From Harmothoe impar (lineage: Eukaryota > Annelida > Polychaeta > Phyllodocida > Polynoidae), in assembly GCA_947462335.1 (NCBI GenBank), contig OX381721.1, positions 32,292,303 through 32,356,302 on the forward strand: a stretch of 64,000 nt of DNA. The letters run 5' to 3'. The notes beneath the pieces were generated by a model. The model saw nothing but the letters and a program-made list of their open reading frames with translations. It did no database searches and was not told the origin of the DNA. The position numbers were made by a program, and so were the translations under genes. Positions 1-11,900 of this stretch are shown in pieces (within the stretch, counting starts at the first letter, position 1; each line of letters starts with the position of its first letter).

Positions 1-204
1 ACCTATCTGGGGCCCTATAGAAACATTCTCTGGTGCTCACGTGTATATAATTCAAACAGTGCCCTTTGACCAGACAGTAAACGAGTTAGTAATAACATAC
101 CTGTAGAATTATCACACGACATACAGTTCATCCAGCCAGTGTGTTGTGATAAAATGGTCCCACTTACTGACATGCAGAGAAAAAGGTAGGGGCGACGCCG
201 CACA

Positions 205-720
205 CTGATATTATTTGGCTCCCCATACAACCAACCTCTAGTGCCTATCCTAGTCAGTCATTTTCTGGTTCCCTTTACGACCAACCTATACTAGGTTATT
301 TAATGTTGTCAGATTGCCTAGTACTGACCAACTCACCCTAGTTTTTTCCATTTTAGGTTAGGTCCTTTTGGCTAAGGCATTAGTAGCTATGAGTAAGGCC
401 AAAGAAATGAAAGGAGGTTCAGTCTCAGGTTACATGTTCTAAAAATCTAGGTAGGGTAGGTCGGATCTTTTTTCAATTTGACTCTGAAATAGCTCCAAAA
501 TTACTTAAATCATAATTTTTTTCACAATTGGATAAAGATTTCTAGATTCGTCCCTGTTTTGCTAGGTAGGGTCGGGTAACCTGAAACAAACTTTTTTTTT
601 TATTTGGCCTAATATGTTGTTTTGCCTCAGTCATTCTTGAATATAGCACTTGCTCATGCCTGACCAATGTCCCTATGACCATCCTGGTATAGCCACTACA
701 GACCAAGGGACGGGGCTGCT
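205..720 (+). repeat. Dispersed repeat, inverted copy at 24235-24515
   Basis: Blocks with the sense GGCTCCC..ACCAACC, CAGTCATTTT, GCCTCAGTCATT and CATGCCTGACCAATGTCCC recur in inverted order near 24235-24515. The two copies are diverged and interrupted by other insertions, so this looks like an old non-coding transposon family. No open frame was seen. Confidence 0.45.
405..590 (+). repeat. MITE-like repeat, family A, copy 1
   Basis: The unit starts near AGGTTACATG and ends near GGGTAACCTGAAAC, so the two ends are roughly inverted. It contains the core TTGGATAAAGATTTCTAG. Further copies lie at 3145-3412 (inverted) and 26665-26962. No coding capacity. Confidence 0.6.
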
Positions 721-1937
721 AGATTATCTGTGCAGGGTAATGCTTGGTTGGCATACACACCTACTTTTCTACACGGTGTTTTCACAAACACTCCTTACAT
801 CTTGAATTATAACCGAACATTTCATTCAACATTGTAAGATGGAGACTTATATTTGGTTCATTTTGAAATACACTCATCAAAATTGTTCTACATCCCATAT
901 ATATTGTTATCTAAGTTGTTAGATGTGTCAACACTGGTAGCTTGGTGCATTATCAGTTCCCCTCTCCAAATTACGCCACCCCTTCCCATGTTAAATTTCT
1001 ACTCCCTAAATTCAATAAAGACTCAATAAATAGGAAACAAGTAATACTTGTGCTGTCTTTGTATTGGATTTGTCAGACAGTATATATGTAAATTCAGGGG
1101 TGAGAAAGACACTACTATCCGTACGAGTGAACCAGGTATATTTGGTGTTGACAGAAGCCGCTTTAAACAGGTCACGATTCTACTGAGCCTCCCCTCATGT
1201 TTGTTTGTTCGAGGAAAAAAGTGAAGCAGATCAAATATTAGAGGCGTTTTAAAACTTGACTTTTATTTTGAGTTGTTTTACAACTTCGACGTGATTCCTT
1301 GTTTATCCGTGTTTGTGTGAAATATAAATATGATTTAAAAAAAACACATACCATCAGAGGGTCTCTGAAAATTGTTAATTTGGTACTGAAGTACACTTAC
1401 TGATGAAAGCTCTCGTATAAGGCGCACCTATGATATTATATGGGACTAGCGTATTAGGCCATGGGGGCCGCCATCTTGGCTCAGAGCAATGCATTGTGGT
1501 TAGGCCCCCGACTCCAGAGCAGTGTATCATGGGAGAATTTCTTATCAGCACCTTTGTTCTAGGTGTGAGGGGAGGGGATAAGCATGATAAGGAGATTGGG
1601 TTTAGCCCCTGACTACCTGAAGTACCAGGATGTGCTAGTCCCGTATAGGCATGACTCACGTACAAGCTGGTATAATGACGTCATACATTATCATCCACCC
1701 CATGATTACAACCATAAGCAAGCACGAGTTTCTTGATTTATTACATGGTGGTACAGCCTTCTCTATGCTAAGCCTATGGGACGTCCGTACTCCATGTCCC
1801 CATGGAGTACGATGTAGCCATACTCCATGGCCGCCAAATTTGTTGATTTTCTTCATTTTAAGACAGTAGGGCCATGTAATAAACAGAAAACCCCACTTAT
1901 TAACATAAATGCACATCATACATAACTCTTTAAAGCT

Positions 1938-1980
1938 GGGTCATATCACACTCAACCTTCGGCATCGTGTGATATGACCC
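1938..1980. repeat. 14-bp perfect stem hairpin
   Basis: GGGTCATATCACAC at 1938-1951 is exactly complementary to 1967-1980, with a 15-base loop. Probably the remnant of a short inverted-repeat transposon; function unknown. Confidence 0.5.
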
Positions 1981-2342
1981 TGCTTCAACTCGTGAAGTAT
2001 GATGTGCATGTATGTCAGTGGCATGGCGTTTTGTATATTTACTATAAAATTATTACGGACATCATTACTTTCATATCGCATATGCATTTGTGTAAAGTGA
2101 AACCATTTCTCTAAAGATTGTATCCATGTTAAAATGTAATCCTGCTATATCGAGATATCTTTATTCGTTAAGTTTGTCAGTATAATCAAAACATGGCAGC
2201 CTTTCACAACAAGATATCTGTATGATGTTATCATGCCTACCCTTGACTCATGATTACCATTGCCACATGTCAGTGAGCTTAATGATATCCTGTTTAATTA
2301 CACGAGAATAAATGCGAAATATTTCCATTTAGTGTATGTCCA

Positions 2343-2536
2343 CTAATCCTCTCCGACATATGACTTGTTATGTGTGGCAGACCCCGTACCACCTGCAGGC
2401 TTCATGTTGAGCTGAGAGCCCTCTGTGAGGGACACGAGATTCTCTTTGTAGCGTCTGTTCTGTCGCAGTAACAGAAACAGCAGGATGATAAAGATGACGA
2501 CAACAGCAGCCAGGGCAATCACAACACCAATCACAA
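2343..2536 (-). CDS. Lectin receptor exon 9: transmembrane helix and tail
   Basis: Acceptor TTTCCAG. About 25 hydrophobic residues (VVIGVVIALAAVVVIFIILL) are followed by the stop-transfer RQNRRYK and a tail ending SYVGED and TAG at 2343. Tail tyrosines in YKENL and SYVG could be sorting or phosphorylation sites (inference). Confidence 0.85.
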
Positions 2537-5500
2537 CTGGAAACAAGAAGGACAAGCAAGTAAATAATGTGTCTGTGCAGATATCTGCTGATGAAGGCAA
2601 AATACAGCCAAAACGTTAAAATTTGCTTTCATGGATCTACCTTAGGGTAATGAATGAAATCTTAATGTCTGGGTTATGATATTTATGTCTTCATGAATAA
2701 AGTAATTAAATAATGACTATATGCTTCTATGACATTTTTGATTTAGCTAATAACACCACGAACAAAGGACTTCCTGAAAAACAAATTAAATATGTTTAAA
2801 CATAAAGATGATAAACAAGATCAGCTACAGTGGAAGCCATGCCATATCTTGAGGTGAGATGTGTGTGTACCTTCCTGGCAGGTAGATAGTGCCTGTCGTG
2901 ATGGTAGTCTGCGGGCTCGCTTGTCTGAACCCGGGTTTGAGTTTATCCCGACAGACTGATCATCTAGGTCCCTACTGGAGTCAGCATAGGTGAATACCTC
3001 ACAGCCCTCACAAGACTGGTTCCCTATAAGAGAGAAATCAGCAATAGTCAGACTTGCCACTAATCGAACTACAAATGTCAAATTAGTATTAACCCTTTAC
3101 CTATTTAAGAGTATCTTAATGCATTAAGCCAAAGCAAAGAAAATGTGTGCTTCAGGTTACCTAACTCTACCTAGCAAAACAGGGCTGACCCTAGAAATCT
3201 TTATCCAATTTTGAAAAAACGATAATTTTGACCATTTTTGGGCTATTTTAGAGTCCAGTTGAGGCTCCACGGGTCGAGGCGGTGGTTGTCGACACGTTGG
3301 CATTTATAAGTCAATTTTGTGGTACTTTTCAAAATAAAGTTTTAGAAAATATTTTTAAATCTTACCTACCTACCTACTTTAGAGTTTTTGACCATGTATC
3401 CTGAAACACACTTTTACTTTTTCCTTTGTTTTCACATTGTATATATGAATGCAGCCCTGGCACATAATTTGTCAGGCCGGCATTCAAGCATCATTCTGAC
3501 ACGATAGCGAATGGTACATTCTTGGGTGGTCGTCATGATGTATGCATGTGAGTTCCTCACCAGGGCTTCATTTATGCACCATAATGACAAAGGCCAGAAG
3601 TAAAGGGGAAAAAACGAGAATAATCTTCATTCTGAGGATGTAAACATGTAAACAATGACAGAAAATTTACTGTGCTTTTTCGATTTCCTTCAGATACACT
3701 GAGGTTGAATAACAAAAATCATTTTGATAAAATCATTTATTATTCTGATAAAAACTGCCTACTTTTGTTGATGCACATGAAGTTGCTCCTGAGCTGGCAG
3801 TCTACGGCCGACCACTCCCCCGTCCTACCCATCTGTAGACACCCCATGGGGGCACATGCTGGTGGCTGATCTGCTTGCCAGTTTGTATTATTTATTAACC
3901 CTCCTGAAACGCAGCAGAATGCAATGTATTGTATTCCCTGCATAACCCAGCTAAAAAAACACGTTATTTTACGACAAAATAACGTTTTTAGACTTTATAT
4001 ATCGTTGTGCCACAGTAAAGAGCCTTAGAGAAACGTTATATTACTTTATATATTCGTTATAAAATGTTGTATGAAGTTTTCACTGGCAAGGCTTATGCAA
4101 TTTCCAGACAACAACACCTTTTTCGCCACTTTTGAATTTTTGGCCATTCAATAAGGACGCAATGAGGTTATTCCTCTTTATTCTCTAAGAGATCTTTAAA
4201 TCTTCCATGCAAAAAGGGTTTGGTTGAAAATGGGATCGATTGTAAGTGGTCGATTAATTCTTTTTAAATACGATCAAACTTAATAGTAAAAGAATCATTT
4301 CAACTCATTAGGACTACAAAGGGCATAGCACATTAATCTTTCCACCGTCAGATTTCTCTGTAGTTTTGCCAAAAATGTGAAGAAATTATAAATATCAAAA
4401 ATGGAAATGTGGTGTTGGCATAGCTACTCATTGAACATTCTTTGTAAACACACACAAGCAAATATCAGAGTCAGCCAATGTCGCCAATACTACTCTCATA
4501 TAAGGGTCAGGCACTGCTGGACTATAATAGATGGGTCAAGGGCCATTCTAGTGAGGGTCAGGCTAGGCTGGACATTCAATAACAGGCTGGACTTTTGCAG
4601 GCTGAAAGAGACTCTCCCCAGAGTCCAGCATTGCCAGACTATGGCATGAGGATCCAGCATGGCCAGACTTTCAAGCAATTTTGCCAAAGTCCAGCCTGTT
4701 ATTGAATGTCCAGAGTAGTATAGTATGTATCGGAACGGGACTATAGTTAACTACTGTTTATTACTCAATCGATATGCAGCCAATCAGAGGCCGCCATTTG
4801 GTCACGTGACCCGTTGCCATGGTAACGTGACCTACTTAGGGCTCTCAGCCAATCAGAAGCCAGCATTCTGGGTGACCTACTGACCTACTTAGAAGCTCTC
4901 AGCCAATCAGAGGCCGGCATTCTGGTAACCATGGTAACGTGACCTACTTACGTCACGTGACCTACTTAGGCTCAGCCAATCAGAAGCCGGCATTCTGGTA
5001 ACTAGGGTAACGTGACCTACTTAGGGTTTTGTTTGTAAACAACACCACGTGGCTCTCTTGTTTGTAAACAACACCACGTGACATGTGACTGTTTGTAAAC
5101 AAACAACTTATATATAGAAAATAAACACAACAAGTTCCATGTTATGTTAAAATTATATTTTCAAAAAAAAAGCACATCTGTTACAGCGTCTATGTGTAAC
5201 TATGCGCGTTCTCATTCAAACACTATATCACTATCATACCGTAGCAGCAGCAGGTAGGACTGGAAGAAAAGCAAGCGCACGAGCAGAAGCGACGACACCA
5301 TTTGCACCATCCGGCCGTCGCGTTGGTAGCCCTACTACTCGTCGCGCGTTCAACTGGAGGTTTAAGAGTGACAAATGACGATTCTTTGTCGACGCGACTG
5401 CTAACATCAGCAGCATCAGCAGCATCAGCAGCATCGGCAGCAGCATCGGCAGCAGCGGCAGCAGCCTCGGCAGCAGCGGTAGCAGCAGCAGCAGCAGCGG

Positions 5501-5885
5501 TAGCAGCAGTAGCGTGAGCATTAGCAACAACAGCAGCAGCGACAGTAGCAAGGGCGGCAGAGCGGGCACTAGCAGCGTTATCAGCGGCGACATCGGCAGC
5601 CGCAACAGCATCAGCAGCAGCAGCGTCGGCATCGGTGGCATGAGTAGCTGCATCGGCGGCAGCAACAGCAGCAGTCACAGCCGCAGCGGCAACAACAACA
5701 ACGTCATCACAACCAGCGTCACTAACAGCCGCAGTAAATGCAGCAGTAGCACGCTGAGCAGCACTAGCAGCAGCAGTAGCAGAGGCTACAGCATCAGCTT
5801 CACATTCGCGCGCCGCTTCGTCATTCCGCTTCATGTCACGGTAGCAACTTTCCATCATGGGGATCTGCAAATTGAGGCGCGGTGC

Positions 5886-5924
<39 letters not shown>

Positions 5925-8900
5925 CGTGAACGATGACGACGATGCCGAATACGGTTTCACTCCCCCTTATATACCCTTACTCCCCCCTTTTTTTCAAGCC
6001 ACCGGCCAGCTGCCCCCTCACGGCAGGTCTTTAGATCAGCCTTAAGTCGCTTACTACGCGGCTCATCATCCCTCTAATCGCATTTTCCAGCCGCCGGCCG
6101 GCTGACTGCTGACGACAGGAGAGGGTGATTTGTTTTTCTTTAGATTTAAGCCGCTTACCACACGCGCACCCTCTAGTCACAGACAGAGTGACAGAAAGGG
6201 AGGGGGTCGCTTTGTTCACGCTACCTGTAGTTGTTTTTCTATACACACGCTGAGCCCATGACCCGCTAATCCTTTATACAGGTAACACGCGTTCAACTAA
6301 TTACTCTATTGTATGACAGTCGGTACACGGATTTAATTTTAAACCACCTTCCCATCTGGATCCATGTCTGGCGGGGTGGAAGGATCCAGCTGAAAAGCGT
6401 GATTAGGGCTTTTGTTTCTCTTATGATAGCAGCAGGTCAGAATGCGACAGCTGAAAATGTCAGACTCGCCGCTCCTATAAAAGACTGAGATGCGTCTCTC
6501 TTTCCACACACCCTTCTACCATCGCCGCCGACACCGCCACTGCCGGCCAGCCGACCGCCGCCACCGCCTGCAGTCACCACCATCACGCCAGCAGGGAATT
6601 TCGAGCTGAGTCTGCTTATTGCTTATTTTTTTTCTTTGAGCTTTTTGTTTTTTAAAATTTTTATTTTCACTCAGTCTTTTTTGTTTCGGAGGAAAGAAAT
6701 ATGGCGCTGCAGAGGGCGCGAGTTTCTAAAAGACGGTCGCGCGAACAAAGTGCCCTCCTCAACTGCCCGGCTATTTTTTTATCTCAAAGGAGAGAGCGTC
6801 ACGTAGTTGAGGTTCACGCATCTCTTGAAGCGTACCGAATTCTCGAGAAATGCAAAGCTGAGCGCCATCGTCGTTATACAAGAGCGGAAAAGGAAAACGT
6901 AGCGACATGGCCGAGAGCCGTCTTCTCAGAACAGTATTTACTCTACCATTGTATAACAGCCGCTCTCAGCACCCCCACTCGTTGGGCGTTTCATGAAAAG
7001 ACAGAGCGCCGCTACTCTCCTCACCCTGCCTCCTCTTATAAAGTGAGAATAAGTGCTATGAAACGATTCGACAAGCCGATCGGTTTCTTGGGAGCGACTG
7101 CAGCTCCCACTCGGTGGGCGCGCGTTGTGGCCGACGTGAACACGGTCTCTAAACGTTTCGACGTTGTCACTTGTTATCCCGCATATTGCAACGCAGCCGA
7201 ATTGAAGAAGATAGGGACGCACTATTTTAAACCATACGCTCCAATATGTATTTGTCACCGCCGCGCTCACACGCCTTATTGCTTTTTCGAGACGATCGTG
7301 TCACAACACAGAAATAGAAAAAAAAGCGGCAAAGCGACGAGCTTTGCCTAAATGATCAAAAAAAAAAAAAAAAAATTAATCTCCTCCTCCTCCTCCTCCT
7401 CCTCCTCCTCCTCCTCTCCCTCTTCTTTTTAAAAAAAAAATAAATATTTGTATCAGACTCCTCTGGAGTCTGATACAAAACATTTATGACTATTGAGTGA
7501 AAATAGAATTTTATCGCAAAAAATAAAAAGAAAAAAAAAGACACTTCTGCCGCCGCTACTGTGACACCGGCCGGAATCAATAAAAAGGTCGGCGGACTTT
7601 TCTCCACAACCATTCACTACCGACCATTCAAGTGAGAAACACAGCAGACAGTCAGACACACAACCGCTCTCTCACGCGTGCTGAAAAAAAAAAAAAAAAA
7701 AATGTCGAGCAGTAGAAGCAAACTTTTCACAGAAATTCATTTCGACGCTCAACTACAAGGACCCTTTAGTTGTATCATTAGCGGTCCGTCGGGTTGTGGA
7801 AAATCGCGCTTGGTGGATCAATTTCTGAGCGACGTGAACAATTTGGTCACGCCGCCGGTGGAAAAGACTTTTTACCATTACGGCGAGTGGCAACCTCTGT
7901 TTGAAAAAATGCAAAATCAGTACGGTGTGGAATTCAGAGAAGGTCTTCCTAGCAAAGAGACTATAGCGGGAGACGTGGAAGTAGCAGAAGACGCCTTACG
8001 ACCCCACACTCTACTGATATTGGACGATCTGATGAGCAGTTCCAATCAGCAAGTGGTAGCCGACATCTTTACTAAATACTCGCATCACTGGAACGTGAGC
8101 GTCATATACATCACTCAGAACCTATTCCAGAAATCACCCGACTTTCGAACTATGAGTCTGAACGCTCACTACATGATCGTTTTCAAGAACCCGCGCGACA
8201 TGGGGCAAATAGCTAGTCTGTCTCGCCAGGTGTTTCCGTCCAACGCGGCGGCCCTCTCTAGTATATTTACCCATGAACTCAAGCGACCTCACTCATACCT
8301 ACGGTGGCCGACAAGGCTCACTCCAAAAAAAAAGTAGTTTGAAATTGAAAAAAAAAAATGTCACTATAAACATGGGAATTTTTTTTTTTTTTTTTTTTTT
8401 CAGAAGTGATTTTTTTTTGGAATTTTTTAAACATAGAAAATACTTGCTGTCAACTGTCAACTGCGGAAATCGTTGCTGTCAACTGTCAACTTTTTCAACA
8501 TTCTGCTCTTCAAGCACATTCTGCCAAATGAGATGAGCCTTGTGATTGGTCCTTGGTGGTGGGCACTTGAAATACTTGCAGTAGGGAGTTCTATGCTGGC
8601 TCAACTTGCTCCATAGGCCTATATGGGAATGAAGATTGTTGTGTTTTTACGTTTTTAGTGATTTCTCGGAAACTACTGTAATAAATTGGCCAAGAATTTA
8701 ACACAGTAACCCTGCTAGGCAATGGAAAAGTCATAGTGCATTAGGAAAGTTCCTGTTTATGACCGGTTATGAACAGGAAAGTTCCCGTTTATGACCGGTC
8801 ATAAACAGGACAAGTGAAGTGGTAAAAAATAGTCCGCCCGAAAATCCCTACTTCAAGTATTTCTTTGCCCTACTTCAAGTTCCCACCACATAGGACCAAT

Positions 8901-11900
8901 CACAAGGCTCATCTTATTTGCTGATGGCAGAATGTGCTTGGAGAGCAGAATGCTGAAAAAGTTGACAGTTGACAGCAACTATTTTCAATGTTTAAAAAAA
9001 AAAAAAAAAAAATTCACTTCTGAAAAAAATGATAAAATTGAAAAAGTTGACAGTTGACAGCAACAATTTTCGCTGTTGACAGTTGACAGCAACTATTTTC
9101 AATGTTAAAAAATAAAAATATTTTTTTCACTTCTGAAAAAAATGATAAAATTGAAAAAGTTGACAGTTGACAGCAACAATTTTCGCTGTTGACAGTTGAC
9201 AGCAACTATTTTCAATGTTTAAAAATATTTTAAAAAATTTCACTTCTGAAAAAAAAAAAAAAAAAAATTCTCCCCATTTTTTATAGTGAAAAAATAAATC
9301 TTTTTTTTTCATACTACTTTTTTTGGAGTGAGCCTTGTCGGCCACCGTACATACCTCCTTCTGGACTTCAAGCAGTCAACACCTGACGATCTGAGAATAC
9401 GCTCCTCTTTGACGTCCATACACTCTCAGCTAGTGTTCGTACCGCTAGACAAAAAAAAGAACAAGAGAAAGCAGTAGCAAAAATGTCTTCTCATCTACTC
9501 GAAAGACACTTTGGTACTCTCAAGCACTTAGCTAAGTGCTCGCCAAAGTACTGCTCGCATCTAATAGACTCTGGAAGCGACGATCTGATCGCAGCGTTGA
9601 GTGAGATCTGTCACAATTTACTGGTAGGGAACATCCCGCTCAGCGACAAACAACTGGACAAGCTTCGAGAATCGGCTGATGTGTTGAGGGAGGTCGGCAA
9701 AAAATCTACGCCCATCAAAAAAAAGAGACGCGTCTTGGTACAAGAGGGAGGATTCTTCATTCCGGCTCTCATAGGGATGGCCTTACCGCTTATAGAGAGC
9801 ATTCTCCGTATATGAGACACCTCATTCGACACCTACTCGCCGACAGCACCACCACCACTACCGCTACCACCAGCGTCATTGCCACCGTCGTCCCCATGAC
9901 GGACTCAGAGCAGCAACAACACTACAAACGCTTAGCGCTCGTGGATCCTGAGACGCTCTACAAATCATCACGAGCAGGTCTACTTCATCATGTGCCCGCT
10001 GCTGCTACTACTAGCGCTGCTACTACTGCAGTCGCTGCTGCTAGTACTTCTACTGCTCCAAACCTTCCTCCTCTTCCTGATGAGCGCACTGAAAAGAACG
10101 AGAGTTCCGCTCCTGCCACCGCCGCCCGCCTACCTGCCGACATGGCCTATTACCACAAGCAGGCAGAACAGTCCCTTCATCCCGACGCGGCCTTGCACCA
10201 GGTGCTACAGTTTATCTACAGGGACTTGGACTTAGTGTTGAACGATCCCACTTTGGAATCGCGCGAGAAAATGTTGAAATACCGAAGATTGTTGAATAGA
10301 TTGCAATTTTTTCTCGCGAATCCCCACAACAGCAACATCTCTTCGTCCTACTCTTCTTCGCCCCCGGCTCACCTCCGTCAGTCTGCTGAAGAGGCCAGCG
10401 CGTCCCTACTTGAGCGGTTGGCGAACCAAGTTCCCAAGAGGAATCGCACCCGGACCGTGGCGCTGTACAAACAATTGGAGAAATCCGGTGTGATCAAGTG
10501 GAACGAGGACGGTGCGGTGCGCGAGATGTCGGGTCGGAGAATACCACCTGAGCATCGCATCAACATAGTGGACTTACTGAACGACGCCGCCAGGTTCAGG
10601 AAGACGGCGCCCAGACCGGCGGGCTACTCTCCGTTCACGAAAGCGCTGCGCGAAGCAGTTCCCACAGACTCCTTGATCGGAAACCATCTGTATAAAGCGA
10701 GCGGACCTGGCCAAAGCTTAGACACACGGCTCGCTGACAGAGGTCGGAAACGACCGAGCTTCCACTCGGAAGAAGGAGAAGCAGCAGCAGCAGCAGCAGT
10801 AGCAGCAGCAGACTCTTCTCTCCAGGTGGACGATCCATCCTCTGACGACGAGGAGGACAGTGAACTTTTCCAAACTCCGACTTCCTATAGGAGCGTGGCG
10901 AGTAAGAAAAGGAAAGGGCGCAACCGCCTAGCGGCGAGGTCGTCGTTCACGCCCTCAACAGGCCCACCATGGGCAAACCAGTGAAGAGACTGACCAAGTG
11001 GCAGATAGATCTGATGGACATGCAAGCTTTGGCGTCTCACAACGACCGCTTCCGGTACGTGGTGACGGCGATCGACGTTTTCTCTAGGTACGCGTGGGCC
11101 GTTCCCATTAAATCCAAGAGCGGCGCTGATGTCACCGAGGCCTTCCGAGAGATGACAGGCACTGGCGAGAGACGACCGCGCACTGTTCAGACAGACAAGG
11201 GGAAAGAGTTTTTGAACAAGATCTTTCAAGATCACTTGAAGAGCGAGGGCATAGAGTTCTTCACTGGCGAGAACGACGACATCAAAGCTAGTCTAGTGGA
11301 GCGCTTGAACCGCAGTCTGAAGGAGAAGCTGTGGCGTTATTTCACACACAAGCGCACGTATCGCTACGTAGACGTACTGCACCATGTAGTGTCTTCTTAC
11401 AATCACACTCACCACAAGACGTTGAAAATGGCGCCGGCTCAAGTCAGCTCGGAAAACAGTGAAACAGTTTTCTACCGACAAGATCTCCCAACTAACAAAC
11501 AAATCGACGAAATATGGAAAAAGAAGAAAAAAACAAAGACGTCCGCCGTCGACGTCATCGCTCCGGGTGACAGAGTGAGGATGTTGAGAACTAAAGGCGC
11601 CTTCGACAAAGGGTACGAGGGAAACTGGCGCGAGGAAGTGGTCGACGTTGCTAAGACGTTGGGAAGCAGAGGGTTCGAGCTGAAAGACGACAAGGGCGAG
11701 GAGATAAAAGGCGTCTTCTACCCGGAAGAGGTTCAGAAGGTGTACAAGAGTCGTTACGACAACAACTACCTGATAGACGAGGTGTTGCGCCGCAAGACCG
11801 TCGACGGTAAAGAGTTAGCTTTCGTACGTTGGTTAGGTTACGACGACAAGTTCAACGATTGGATCCCCGTCAAAAAAATAACGTAGAAAAAAAAAAAAAA

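Larger units (their letters stand above)
1..2342. other. Non-coding flank downstream of the lectin receptor gene
   Basis: No convincing exon was seen here. The stretch holds dispersed repeats (listed separately), a short inverted pair around 1438-1648 (an arm reading ATGGGACTAGC and its complement GCTAGTCCC) that looks like a degraded MITE, several small palindromes around 1780-1830, and a strong hairpin at 1938-1980. The short open frames do not show codon structure and overlap on both strands. The 3' untranslated region and poly(A) site of the receptor gene should lie just below 2343, but I could not fix their end. Confidence 0.5.

Noticed and set aside
1375..1665. Overlapping ORFs on both strands near 1.4-1.7 kb
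   Set aside because: They fall in a palindromic repeat and mirror each other; no splice signals or family resemblance.
3955..3990. ACGTTATTTT palindrome as an RNA gene
   Set aside because: Short isolated palindrome in an intron next to exon 7; likely a MITE remnant.
5514..5897. Ser-rich plus-strand ORF opposite the Ala-rich ORF
   Set aside because: Trinucleotide repeats keep several frames open. The TATA box favours the minus strand, so this frame was not called.
7356..7613. Minus-strand ORF with poly-Arg and poly-Phe
   Set aside because: Produced by the (CTC)n and poly(A) tracts; not coding.
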